Assembly: GCA_014381165.1 (NCBI GenBank)
Contig: JACMIM010000252.1
Coordinates: forward strand, 1-10,817
Direction: 5' to 3'
Length of the DNA: 10,817 nucleotides
From: Roseiflexaceae bacterium
Lineage (GTDB): Bacteria; Chloroflexota; Chloroflexia; Chloroflexales; Roseiflexaceae
This document shows, one piece after another, positions 1-5,344 of the stretch. Both the position numbers and the translations under genes were made by a program. The stretch's first letter is position 1, and every line of letters begins with the position of its first letter. Under the pieces are notes generated by a model, which was given only the letters and a program-made list of their open reading frames with translations, did not search any database and was not told the origin of the DNA.

Positions 1-85
1 TCCATCCCGAACCGGGACGTGAAACAGCGCAGCGCCGGAGGTACTGGCGGGTTGCCCGCTGGGAGACAAGGTCGACGCACCCACC
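1..85 (+). rRNA. rrf: 5S ribosomal RNA, 3' part (5' end outside window)
   Basis: The first ~85 bases align by eye with the 3' two-thirds of bacterial 5S rRNA: the loop-B/helix III segment (tcccgaaccgggacgtgaaa), then agcgccggaggtactggcgg, then the helix IV hairpin with gggaga and the closing strand. The 5' third lies outside the window. The 3' end is set by counting against the E. coli 5S pattern and may be off by a few bases. The tRNA-fMet that follows suggests this is the distal end of an rRNA operon. The 60 bases between them show no further gene. Confidence 0.88.
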
Positions 86-145
86 ACAAGAGACCCCGCC
101 ATTCGGCCCGCACGCAGCCCGTTGCGGGGGGGCCGGACGGCTTAG

Positions 146-220
146 CGCGGCGTGGAGCAGTGGCAGCTCGTCGGGCTCATAACCCGAAGGTCGGTGGTTC
201 GAATCCACCCGCCGCTACCA
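146..220 (+). tRNA. initiator tRNA-fMet (anticodon CAT)
   Basis: A full cloverleaf can be folded. The acceptor stem pairs at positions 2-7, but position 1 (C) faces T72. An unpaired 1-72 is a hallmark of bacterial initiator tRNA. The anticodon stem tcggg/cccga carries the three consecutive G:C pairs typical of initiators, around loop ctcataa with anticodon CAT. The T arm is ggtgg-ttcgaat-ccacc, and the encoded CCA ends at 220. The D-arm and anticodon arm closely match E. coli tRNA-fMet. It lies 60 bases after the 5S rRNA and is followed by a terminator, so it is probably transcribed as the last gene of the rRNA operon. Confidence 0.95.
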
Positions 221-226
221 ATAAAG

Positions 227-266
227 AAGACGAATGGCGAGGTAACACTCCGCTGTTCGTCTTTTT
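227..266 (+). terminator. intrinsic terminator after tRNA-fMet
   Basis: The 8-bp stem aagacgaa (227-234) / ttcgtctt (256-263) encloses a partly self-complementary 21-base loop and runs into a five-T stretch. It starts seven bases after the tRNA CCA and probably ends the rRNA/tRNA transcript. Confidence 0.8.
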
Positions 267-337
267 GCGTTTGGCATACTTCCTGCTTAGATGCTTCTTA
301 TACCTGGCGACGACGCCAGTACAAAGGAGCACAACGA

Positions 338-637
338 ATGGATTCAAACGCAGAGAAACTCAAAGGTACGGGCGACGAAATCGCGGGGAAGATCAAGCGA
401 GGGGTTGGCGACCTCGCTGATGATCCTCAGATGGAAGCTGATGGTGCCGCACAGGAGGCCAAGGGCCAAGGGCGGCGCGAAGCAGCACAGGCATCTGAGC
501 GTGTCCGGGGTGCAGGTGAGCAAGTAGTAGGTGGTATCAAAAAAGCCGCTGGGGGCTTAGTTGACGATCATCAGCTAGAGGCTGAAGGCGAAGCAGAGCG
601 GCTCAAAGGCAAAGCTCGCGAGCAGACTAATCGCTAG
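338..637 (+). CDS. CsbD-family stress protein with two CsbD units
   Basis: The 99-residue, very hydrophilic, Lys/Glu/Gly/Ala-rich protein has no signal peptide or membrane segment. Residues ~6-43 (EKLKGTGDEIAGKIKRGVGD... DDPQMEADG) and ~53-95 (ERVRGAGEQVVGGIKKAAGG... DDHQLEAEG) are two copies of the CsbD-like motif; most family members have one copy in ~60-70 residues. CsbD proteins are known as general-stress (sigma-B) proteins of Bacillus and as abundant small proteins elsewhere; their biochemical role is not established. The ATG at 338 was chosen because aaaggag sits 8 bases upstream. An in-frame extension to 152 would run through the tRNA gene and is not credible. The gene follows the rRNA-operon terminator, so it should have its own promoter, but none is convincing in 267-337. 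It is convergent with the glycosidase gene. Confidence 0.92.
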   Translation: MDSNAEKLKGTGDEIAGKIKRGVGDLADDPQMEADGAAQEAKGQGRREAAQASERVRGAGEQVVGGIKKAAGGLVDDHQLEAEGEAERLKGKAREQTNR

Positions 638-683
638 TAAGTAGTATTATGTCATAGCTCGAACAGAGGATGTAATGGTTTTT

Positions 684-722
684 CTAGCTCTCATTTGTGG
701 CCTCGCCACAAATGAGAGCTAG
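684..722. repeat. perfect 18-bp hairpin between convergent genes
   Basis: Arms 684-701 and 705-722 are perfectly complementary around the 3-base loop ctc. It lies between the converging CsbD and glycosidase genes. A T-run precedes it on the plus strand, while the nearest downstream T4 is five bases after the stem; on the minus strand the stem is followed by A's. It is therefore not a textbook intrinsic terminator for either gene, although it may still stop or protect 3' ends. It resembles the hairpin at 2181-2220 in stem length, loop size and flanks. Confidence 0.75.
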
Positions 723-756
723 AGTGGTTTTGAGCTTAGTAATTACGTTTATTAGC

Positions 757-2079
757 TCATGTACTCAACGTAAATATACTGGTGGGTGGAATGATAGCTT
801 GCAGACCACGATAGGATGACACATCGTTTCCCAGGAGCGTTTGGCTAACGAGTACACCATCTTCGAATTCACTTGTACGGTTATAACTAACCATTGTTGT
901 AGGTAGGGCCGTAGAGAAATTAGTGACTTGTACCTGCATATGCACAGACTGAGATTCGACATTCATGCCGACAATCGCAAACTGTGTGCGATCAGGGGTG
1001 GCAAAGCCTAGGACGCGCAGACCGGGTGTTTCGCTCGTTACGGAAACACGTACCCAACCGGGGCGAACATGGCGAAAAACCTGACGAAGGGCATAGTAAC
1101 GTTTTTTGGGCACGTATCGCTTGAGAGCTGTACGCATAATTCCATAGATTGACCATGATTCATCGTGGTCATGGTAATTATCGAAGGCGTCCCAGACCAG
1201 GGCAGCTTGAAATCCGCCCTCGAGCGCGTCAAGCAGCCGAGAGAACGCCCACCACGCTACATACCATTCGCGTTCGCCGGTTTGATCGAGATCGCCAAAC
1301 TCAGTCATCCAAAGCCGCGCATTGGCCAGCGCACTACCCCGCACAAAGTCGTGAATTTCGCTATACTGCGCCGCTGAATAGTTGCTGTAGCAGTGCATTC
1401 CAACCACGCCAATAGCACGGCAGAGCGATTCGTCGCGCGCAAGCTCGCGAAGATAGTCAGTGTTCAGGCGGCCTTGCTCGGCTAGCACTAGGCGTACATC
1501 GCCCAGGCCATGTGCATCCATCATCTGCACGAGTTGCGCTGCAATCCGGGCATAGTCGGCTGGAGCAACGGTCGGCCCTTCTGGGCTTCCCAGATCAGTT
1601 TCGTTCAACGGGCCAAACAACGAGAAGCGTAATTGCTCACGATTTCTGGCCCAGTCAACCAGCGAAAGCAACAACTCGCAAAAGTTGTGGCTGTCAGCGA
1701 GCGTCGCACCATCAGCGGCTAGCATCCAACGCGGTACATCGCCGCTGACAGTTAAGTATGGCGCAATTCCACGCTCATTTAGATACCGAATCATGCCCCA
1801 GCCGCGCTGTGCGACTTCACTTTGGTAAACCGAAGCAAGATGCGTTGGACTAAGCGATGCTAAACCAATTTCGCCGGTCGGGTCAGGCCAATTAGTTTTG
1901 CCGAAGATATCAACTCGGAAGAGCGTTGCGCCAAGGTCATCGATTAACGTCTCCAACAGGATGCGATTCCAGGGCTGGTGCCAATACATTGAGTTGATAT
2001 TGACACCAAATCCATCAATAGTTTGAAACGAGTGTCCTAGGTCGACGTTTACTACTACCGAACTACCAGGGTGAGCCAT
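757..2079 (-). CDS. clan GH-A glycoside hydrolase, GH30-like
   Basis: The 440-residue protein carries an N-terminal FQTIDGFG (residues 18-25), the beta-strand 1 signature of GH30-type enzymes. A TIM barrel follows with FGPLNETD (acid/base Glu160) and RLWMTEFGD (nucleophile Glu260), the paired Glu of clan GH-A retaining glycosidases. VWDAFDNY (~295-302) is a typical strand-8 segment. From ~329 on, a beta-rich domain starting RYYALRQVFRHVRPG resembles the side domain of GH30. No signal peptide is seen, so it probably acts in the cytoplasm. Substrate cannot be told; beta-xylan, beta-glucan and beta-galactan enzymes share this fold. The ATG at 2079 is preferred because aagga precedes it by ~9 bases. 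An in-frame ATG at 2127 would add 16 residues but abuts the 3' strand of the leader stem (2128-2138) and lacks a good ribosome site. Sequence divergence makes the family number uncertain. Confidence 0.82.
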   Translation of the reverse strand: MAHPGSSVVVNVDLGHSFQTIDGFGVNINSMYWHQPWNRILLETLIDDLGATLFRVDIFGKTNWPDPTGEIGLASLSPTHLASVYQSEVAQRGWGMIRYLNERGIAPYLTVSGDVPRWMLAADGATLADSHNFCELLLSLVDWARNREQLRFSLFGPLNETDLGSPEGPTVAPADYARIAAQLVQMMDAHGLGDVRLVLAEQGRLNTDYLRELARDESLCRAIGVVGMHCYSNYSAAQYSEIHDFVRGSALANARLWMTEFGDLDQTGEREWYVAWWAFSRLLDALEGGFQAALVWDAFDNYHDHDESWSIYGIMRTALKRYVPKKRYYALRQVFRHVRPGWVRVSVTSETPGLRVLGFATPDRTQFAIVGMNVESQSVHMQVQVTNFSTALPTTMVSYNRTSEFEDGVLVSQTLLGNDVSSYRGLQAIIPPTSIFTLST

Positions 2080-2127
2080 ACTGTTTGTCCTTATCATGTC
2101 AGTAAGCATCCGGGCTCTCATACTCAT

Positions 2128-2246
2128 GACTTTCGCTTACAGCATCTTTTTCGCCTGCGGCAGGCAAGGAATTGTTTTTTCTTAGCAGTTTTTTGCGCTG
2201 CGGCGCAAAAAACTGCTAAGAGTAAATTTGGGAGCAAGCGAAAGTC
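2128..2246 (-). promoter_or_regulatory. structured 5' leader of glycosidase gene (three-way-junction candidate)
   Basis: On the minus strand, gactttcgctt (2246-2236) pairs perfectly over 11 bp with aagcgaaagtc (2138-2128). This closing stem encloses a perfect 18-bp hairpin (arms 2220-2203 and 2198-2181, 4-base loop) and a 5-bp hairpin gcctg/caggc (2165-2153). The predicted RNA is a three-way junction of ~119 bases just upstream of the coding region. A possible -10 tatagt on the minus strand (2257-2252) with a weak -35 (caatca, 2280-2275, 17-bp spacer) would start transcription almost exactly at the 5' side of the closing stem. The pairing is seen; a regulatory RNA role is inference, and a mobile palindrome is the alternative. 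Confidence 0.45.
2181..2220. repeat. perfect 18-bp hairpin with 4-base loop
   Basis: Arms 2181-2198 (cttagcagttttttgcgc) and 2203-2220 are exactly complementary; the loop is tgcg. On the plus strand it is preceded by six T's and followed by agtaaatttgggagc. The hairpin at 684-722 has similar flanks (T-run before, agtggttttgagc after). The two bracket the glycosidase gene. Confidence 0.75.
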
Positions 2247-2303
2247 CTGATACTATAGCGAGGTGCAGAAACATTGATTGCTCATGCACGCTTACCCTAG
2301 CAC

Positions 2304-2325
2304 GCTCCCACCGGGGAGTGGGAGC
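2304..2325. repeat. small GC-rich hairpin
   Basis: gctccca (2304-2310) pairs with tgggagc (2319-2325). An alternative register ctccc/gggag is also possible. No T-run follows on either strand. It lies in the 180-base stretch between the glycosidase leader and the tRNA-Arg gene, where no coding region is seen. Confidence 0.4.
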
Positions 2326-2341
2326 CGAGGGTTCCTGGTGT

Positions 2342-2370
2342 TTGCAATTTTGCCTAGTGCGTGGTATTAT
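2342..2370 (+). promoter_or_regulatory. sigma-70-type promoter for tRNA-Arg/tRNA-Ser
   Basis: ttgcaa (2342-2347) and tattat (2365-2370) are separated by exactly 17 bases, matching -35/-10 consensus well. Transcription would start near 2377, about 50 bases before the tRNA-Arg gene. It is the best-looking promoter in the window. Confidence 0.7.
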
Positions 2371-2426
2371 ACATTTGTTGTGAGCAAACGGGTTTTCCCG
2401 AATTCTTGCAGTAGTTCACAGTTTAG

Positions 2427-2503
2427 GATTCCGTAGCTCAGTGGATTAGAGCGCTTCCCTGCGGAGGAAGAGGTCGCGCGTTCGAGTCGCGCCGGGATCA
2501 CCA
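2427..2503 (+). tRNA. tRNA-Arg (anticodon GCG)
   Basis: The acceptor stem gattccg/cgggatc pairs with one T-G wobble. The D arm gctc/gagc has A at the position 20 region, as expected for arginine tRNAs. The anticodon stem cttcc/ggaag closes loop ctgcgga, giving anticodon GCG with G37. The T arm is gcgcg-ttcgagt-cgcgc, discriminator A, encoded CCA at 2501-2503. It reads CGC and probably CGU. A G34 anticodon is unusual for this box, which most bacteria read with an A34-to-inosine tRNA-Arg(ACG). Confidence 0.93.
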
Positions 2504-2509
2504 TCAAAT

Positions 2510-2546
2510 AGCGGCGGTTGCGCCTGCAAAGGTTGCAGCCGCCGCT
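2510..2546. repeat. 12-bp hairpin between two tRNA genes
   Basis: agcggcggttgc (2510-2521) pairs with gcagccgccgct (2535-2546) with one G-T wobble, around a 13-base loop. No T-run follows, so it is more likely a spacer or processing structure in a shared tRNA-Arg/tRNA-Ser transcript than a terminator. Confidence 0.55.
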
Positions 2547-2563
2547 CTGTGATACAAGATAAT

Positions 2564-2651
2564 GGGCAGGTGACGGAGTGGTTGAACGTGCTCGTCTCGA
2601 AAACGAGTTAGGGTGAAACCTACGGGGGTTCGAATCCCCCCCTGCCCTCCA
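2564..2651 (+). tRNA. tRNA-Ser (anticodon CGA)
   Basis: This is an 88-base class II tRNA. Its acceptor stem gggcagg/cctgccc is perfect. The anticodon stem ctcgt/acgag closes loop ctcgaaa, giving anticodon CGA for codon UCG. A long variable arm (tagg-gtgaaa-ccta) is typical of serine tRNAs. The T arm is ggggg-ttcgaat-ccccc, discriminator T, encoded CCA at 2649-2651. It lies 60 bases downstream of tRNA-Arg and upstream of a terminator. Confidence 0.95.
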
Positions 2652-2656
2652 CGACG

Positions 2657-2685
2657 AAGCGCACGAGCATAAGCCGTGCGCTTTT
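2657..2685 (+). terminator. intrinsic terminator after tRNA-Ser
   Basis: The 9-bp stem aagcgcacg (2657-2665) / cgtgcgctt (2675-2683) runs into tttt. It starts six bases after the tRNA-Ser CCA. Confidence 0.82.
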
Positions 2686-2743
2686 GTGTTGTATGTAGTA
2701 GCATTCCTACCAGCGTTGTAAAAAACGGCAGAGGAACTTTTAT

Positions 2744-3151
2744 ATGTCGGCTTCGCGTAGACCTATATTGTTGCTTTTGGTATTGGCAATTGTCTTCGGC
2801 GGTGTGCTGGTGGCCACGTTGTTGTTTGGCCGCCCGCCGGTGCAAGATGGCGCTACAACGCCGCAATCACTCGGCGCATCGTTGTTCCGCACGCGCTGTG
2901 CCTCCTGCCACGCTACGACGACGCAGGCTGGCGTTGGTCCCGGCTTGGCTGGGTTGTTCGCAGCGGGTGGGCCGGCGCTGCCACCTGGAGTTGATTATAA
3001 CGGTCGGCTGCCAACTGGTGATGCAATTACTGAGGAAAGCGTGGCAGCGTTCATCCGCGCTGGTGGGCGAGGCCAGATCGGAGCTATGCCTGGGTTTCGC
3101 CTTAGCGACCAGGAAACGGCGGCACTGCTTGCGTATCTAAAGACACTATAG
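2744..3151 (+). CDS. membrane-anchored class I c-type cytochrome
   Basis: The 135-residue protein starts with a positively charged tip (MSASRRP) and one strong hydrophobic segment (~7-29), acting as signal-anchor or signal peptide, so the heme domain lies outside the cytoplasmic membrane. RCASCHAT at 51-58 holds the CXXCH heme-binding motif (Cys52, Cys55, His56). GAMPGF at 113-118 supplies the likely axial ligand Met115. The C-terminal helix (SDQETAALLAYLKTL) is typical of cytochrome c. The domain from ~40 on is of normal size for a monoheme class I cytochrome. gaggaa lies 8 bases before ATG 2744. It stands alone after the tRNA-Ser terminator, so its electron partner cannot be deduced. Maturation would need a cytochrome c assembly system; a CcdA-like gene is present at 9163-10056 but distant. 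Confidence 0.93.
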   Translation: MSASRRPILLLLVLAIVFGGVLVATLLFGRPPVQDGATTPQSLGASLFRTRCASCHATTTQAGVGPGLAGLFAAGGPALPPGVDYNGRLPTGDAITEESVAAFIRAGGRGQIGAMPGFRLSDQETAALLAYLKTL

Positions 3152-3160
3152 CTGGGTGCA

Positions 3161-3188
3161 AGGTTCAGGGGCTAGGGATTAGGTGCCG
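3161..3188 (+). repeat. degenerate G-rich heptads downstream of cytochrome c
   Basis: aggttca, ggggcta, gggatta and ggtgccg lie end to end with a loose 7-base period. It may be the remnant of a heptamer repeat. The remaining intergenic bases to 3257 hold no gene and no clear terminator for the cytochrome c gene. Confidence 0.3.
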
Positions 3189-3257
3189 GATCGCGCTTCG
3201 ACGCGGTATGTTGTAACGCATGTGGATCAATACTATTGCCCATTACTATAGAGCGGT

Positions 3258-3308
3258 AAAAGTGTATGGTTCGCCGTGCATGATCGGTGAACTGGCGAAC
3301 CATACGCT
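3258..3308 (-). terminator. intrinsic terminator of the cyclophilin transcript
   Basis: On the minus strand the 12-bp perfect stem ggcgaaccatac (3305-3294 with 3275-3264), extended to 15 pairs with one wobble, is followed by tttt (3261-3258). The loop is 18 bases. It begins 8 bases after the cyclophilin stop codon. Confidence 0.78.
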
Positions 3309-3315
3309 TGGCGTT

Positions 3316-3801
3316 CTAGTTTTCGGCGATCACAACGCCATCGAGCGTATCGCCTTGACGAATAGCGTTGACGATCTCCTGCCCCTCGATAACGCGCCCG
3401 AACACCGTGTGTTTGCCATTGAGATGCGGCTGTGGTGCGTGTGTAATAAAGAACTGGCTGCCATTGGTGTTTCGTCCGGCGTTGGCCATTGAAATAACAC
3501 CCTCTTCATGCTTTAGTGGGTTGCCATAGGTTTCATCCTCGAACTTGTAGCCGGGGCCACCTGAGCCTGTGCCCGTCGGGTCGCCACCCTGAACCATGAA
3601 GTTGGGAATCACCCGGTGGAATTTTAGGCCATCGTAGAAGCCTTGTTTGGACAGAAACACAAAGTTGTTTACGGTTTTTGGCGCGTGGGCGGGATAAAGC
3701 TCCAGAACGATACTCCCCTTGCTGGTCGTGATCGTAGCGCGATAGTTCTTAGCTGGGTCGATCTCCATCTCAGGTGCTTGCTGCCACTGTTGCTTTGCCA
3801 T
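3316..3801 (-). CDS. cyclophilin-type peptidyl-prolyl cis-trans isomerase
   Basis: The 161-residue single-domain cyclophilin catalyses cis-trans isomerisation of X-Pro bonds. Core motifs in order: FHRVIPNFMVQGGD (61-74, catalytic Arg63), GTGSGGPGYKFEDE (77-90), SMANAGRNTNGSQFFI (104-119) and PHLNGKHTVFGRV (125-137). In human CypA the residue in the place of His126 is Trp121, which binds cyclosporin; many bacterial enzymes lack it. There is no signal peptide, so it is cytoplasmic. aaggag lies 8 bases before ATG 3801. It is downstream of the isoaspartyl peptidase with 53 bases between, and a minus-strand tataat at 3859-3854 may give it its own promoter. A terminator follows at 3308-3258. The pairing with an isoaspartyl peptidase suggests protein upkeep, but this is only context. 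Confidence 0.97.
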   Translation of the reverse strand: MAKQQWQQAPEMEIDPAKNYRATITTSKGSIVLELYPAHAPKTVNNFVFLSKQGFYDGLKFHRVIPNFMVQGGDPTGTGSGGPGYKFEDETYGNPLKHEEGVISMANAGRNTNGSQFFITHAPQPHLNGKHTVFGRVIEGQEIVNAIRQGDTLDGVVIAEN

Positions 3802-3853
3802 GTATGTCTCCTTGTTACATATGCGGACTTTTGTAGCAATCCTAGTGAGTACG

Positions 3854-3880
3854 ATTATACCACTCTCTCGGTGCTTACAA
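3854..3880 (-). promoter_or_regulatory. possible promoter of cyclophilin gene
   Basis: The minus strand has a perfect tataat (3859-3854) overlapping the stop codon of the upstream peptidase gene, with ttgtaa (3880-3875) as a -35 candidate. The 15-base spacer is short. Start would be near 3847, about 45 bases before the cyclophilin ATG. Confidence 0.45.
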
Positions 3881-4760
3881 CGGTCTCAACGCCAGTACGA
3901 TAGCCATATGCCATCCGCGGTGTGTTGAAGGCGAACCCTGGACGCCCGTGTGCGTCGAGCAGGATAACACCACCATAGCCGCCAACGCGCCGTGCCAGGA
4001 TATCAACCGCCTGCTGTGCGGCGAGCATTGGGGTGGCGACTTGCGGAATGGCGTCGGTGGCGGTTTTGGCCAACAGCACCTTGATGATTGATTCGCCCCA
4101 GCCAGTCGAGGAGCAACCGCCAGTCGTATTATCGGCGTAGAGGCCTGCGCCGATCAGCGGCGAATCGCCGACGCGGCCAGGCAACTTGTAGGCGGTGCCG
4201 CCAGTAGATGTAGCGGCGGCCAAGTTGCCAATCGCGTCGAGAGCAACTGCGCCTACGGTATCACCAGGGTGCTGCATGAAGGCATCCTGGGCATGCACCT
4301 GGGCTTTTTGCCGTAGATATTCAAAGCGCTGCTGTTCGCGGGGAACAATCAGTGCAGCCGGATCGCAGAAGTTCACGCCTGCGCTTGCGGCGACTCGTTC
4401 AGCACCATGGCCGACCAGCAGCACGACATCGCTTTCCAGCACCCGCCGGGCCAGCGTGATTGGATTCTTGACCCGCTGGACGGCGGCGACCGCGCCTGAA
4501 CGTAGGCTGTTGCCATCCATGATAGCGGCGTCCATCTCGATAAAGCCATCGCGGTTGAGTACCGAGCCGATGCCAGCATCGAAGATTGGCGCGTCTTCGA
4601 GGACGCGCACTGCAGTTTCGGCGGCGTCGAGCGCGCTGCCGCCCGCCGCTAGTACACGCCAGCCGGCCTCAAGCGCCGCCGCGCAGCCAGCTGTATGCTC
4701 CGCAACTTCGTCGTCGGGGATTGCCCACGCGCCGCCGTGGACAATAAGTGCAATTGTCAT
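3855..4760 (-). CDS. isoaspartyl peptidase / plant-type L-asparaginase (Ntn-hydrolase)
   Basis: The 301-residue enzyme belongs to the asparaginase-2 (T2) family, which cleaves beta-aspartyl (isoaspartyl) dipeptides and asparagine. Members are made as one chain that cuts itself before a Thr, which becomes the N-terminal nucleophile. The N-terminal LIVHGGAW (~6-13), AGIGSVLNRDG (~62-72) and EMDAAIMDG (~75-83) are conserved. GDTVGAVALD holds nucleophile Thr168. ATSTGG (~183-188), GRVGDSPLIGAG (~195-206) and TGGCSSTGWGE (~213-223) line the active site. Expected subunits are ~167 and ~134 residues. ATG 4760 is preferred over a TTG at 4766, since aggag sits 8 bases before the ATG. The response regulator ends 44 bases upstream in the same direction, suggesting co-transcription. 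It has no signal peptide, so a cytoplasmic role in isoaspartyl peptide recycling is likely. Confidence 0.96.
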   Translation of the reverse strand: MTIALIVHGGAWAIPDDEVAEHTAGCAAALEAGWRVLAAGGSALDAAETAVRVLEDAPIFDAGIGSVLNRDGFIEMDAAIMDGNSLRSGAVAAVQRVKNPITLARRVLESDVVLLVGHGAERVAASAGVNFCDPAALIVPREQQRFEYLRQKAQVHAQDAFMQHPGDTVGAVALDAIGNLAAATSTGGTAYKLPGRVGDSPLIGAGLYADNTTGGCSSTGWGESIIKVLLAKTATDAIPQVATPMLAAQQAVDILARRVGGYGGVILLDAHGRPGFAFNTPRMAYGYRTGVETVVSTERVV

Positions 4761-4804
4761 ACACAAAACTCCTGTGATGGCGCGGGCTGTGAATTCTCTT
4801 GTAG

Positions 4805-5218
4805 CTAATCGGTTGTGTCAAGATTACGCGCCCGTGCAGCAGGATCGGTTTCAATTGTCGCCAAGACTTCTAGCAGGCGTTCCAACTCAAATGGTTTTTC
4901 TATCCAGCGGATGCCTTTGGCGCTTAGTGACGGAACGATTTCACGGATGCGCTCGGTGGCGGCTGTACAGAGCACACAGGGGATCGCGCGGGTAGCAGGA
5001 TCGAGGTAGAGCATATCGAGCAGCGCCCAGCCTTCTGGCATGTTGTCAAACATCAGATCGCAAATCACAATGTCGGGCTGGCTGTCCTTGATCTGCTCGA
5101 AGGCCCCCTGATGCTTTGGCAAAGTTATCACATTATAGCCCTCCTCGCCCAGGAATTCGGACAGCAACGCGAGGAAATCGGGGTGATCATTGACAACCGT
5201 TACGCGCTTTTTGGACAT
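4805..5218 (-). CDS. single-domain response regulator (receiver domain only)
   Basis: The 137-residue protein consists of one CheY-like receiver. VTVVNDHPDF gives the acidic pocket (Asn10-Asp11; most receivers have two acids here), DIVICDLMFD the phospho-acceptor Asp54, CTAA the switch Thr85, and WIEKPFE the conserved Lys108-Pro109. No output domain follows; the last ~15 residues look unstructured. It would act by protein contact, like CheY or Spo0F, or serve as a phosphate sink; no histidine kinase is nearby. ATG 5218 was chosen because ggagga lies 9 bases upstream; another ATG three codons earlier overlaps that ribosome site. It is the first gene of a minus-strand run with the peptidase and cyclophilin, and diverges from dcd across 126 bases. 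Confidence 0.94.
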   Translation of the reverse strand: MSKKRVTVVNDHPDFLALLSEFLGEEGYNVITLPKHQGAFEQIKDSQPDIVICDLMFDNMPEGWALLDMLYLDPATRAIPCVLCTAATERIREIVPSLSAKGIRWIEKPFELERLLEVLATIETDPAARARNLDTTD

Positions 5219-5252
5219 TGGATTCATTCCTCCGTGGTTCAGGCAGCGCAGC

Positions 5253-5281
5253 ATTGTAGCGCATGTGTGCGGGGCACGCAA
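5253..5281 (-). promoter_or_regulatory. probable promoter of response regulator gene
   Basis: Minus strand: ttgcgt (5281-5276), 17-base spacer, tacaat (5258-5253). The start would be near 5246, ~28 bases before the ATG. It lies back-to-back with the dcd -10 box, so the two divergent promoters share about 50 bases. Confidence 0.5.
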
Positions 5282-5300
5282 CCAGCCAATGCGGCGGTGG

Positions 5301-5306
5301 TATAAT
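5301..5306 (+). promoter_or_regulatory. -10 box of dcd
   Basis: A perfect TATAAT lies 38 bases before the GTG start of dcd, giving a start near 5313 and a ~32-base leader. No good -35 sequence is found 16-18 bases upstream. The ribosome site aaggag (5332-5337) is 7 bases before the GTG. Confidence 0.6.
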
Positions 5307-5344
5307 GCGCCAACCGAAAACCACCCCGCGCAAGGAGCACTGCT

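Noticed and set aside
19..637. Plus-strand frames running from the 5S rRNA and tRNA-fMet into the CsbD gene
   Set aside because: They cross structural RNA genes and a terminator. Only the part from ATG 338, with its own ribosome site, is a credible gene.
2080..2127. Longer start of the glycosidase at ATG 2127
   Set aside because: It lacks a ribosome site and abuts a strong stem; ATG 2079 has aagga at good spacing and begins right before the conserved N-terminal strand.
2504..2866. Minus-strand open frame of 120 codons across the tRNA-Ser gene, containing GGIRTPVG
   Set aside because: It reads the antisense of tRNA-Ser and its terminator; this peptide string is a well-known false protein produced by such antisense frames.
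3220..3492. Plus-strand frame opposite the cyclophilin terminator and 3' end
   Set aside because: It has no ribosome site and is a shadow of the cyclophilin coding sequence and its terminator hairpin.
4195..4995. 266-codon plus-strand frame opposite the peptidase and response regulator
   Set aside because: Its Ala/Ser/Thr-rich composition is that of an antisense shadow; both genes on the other strand have full sets of family motifs.
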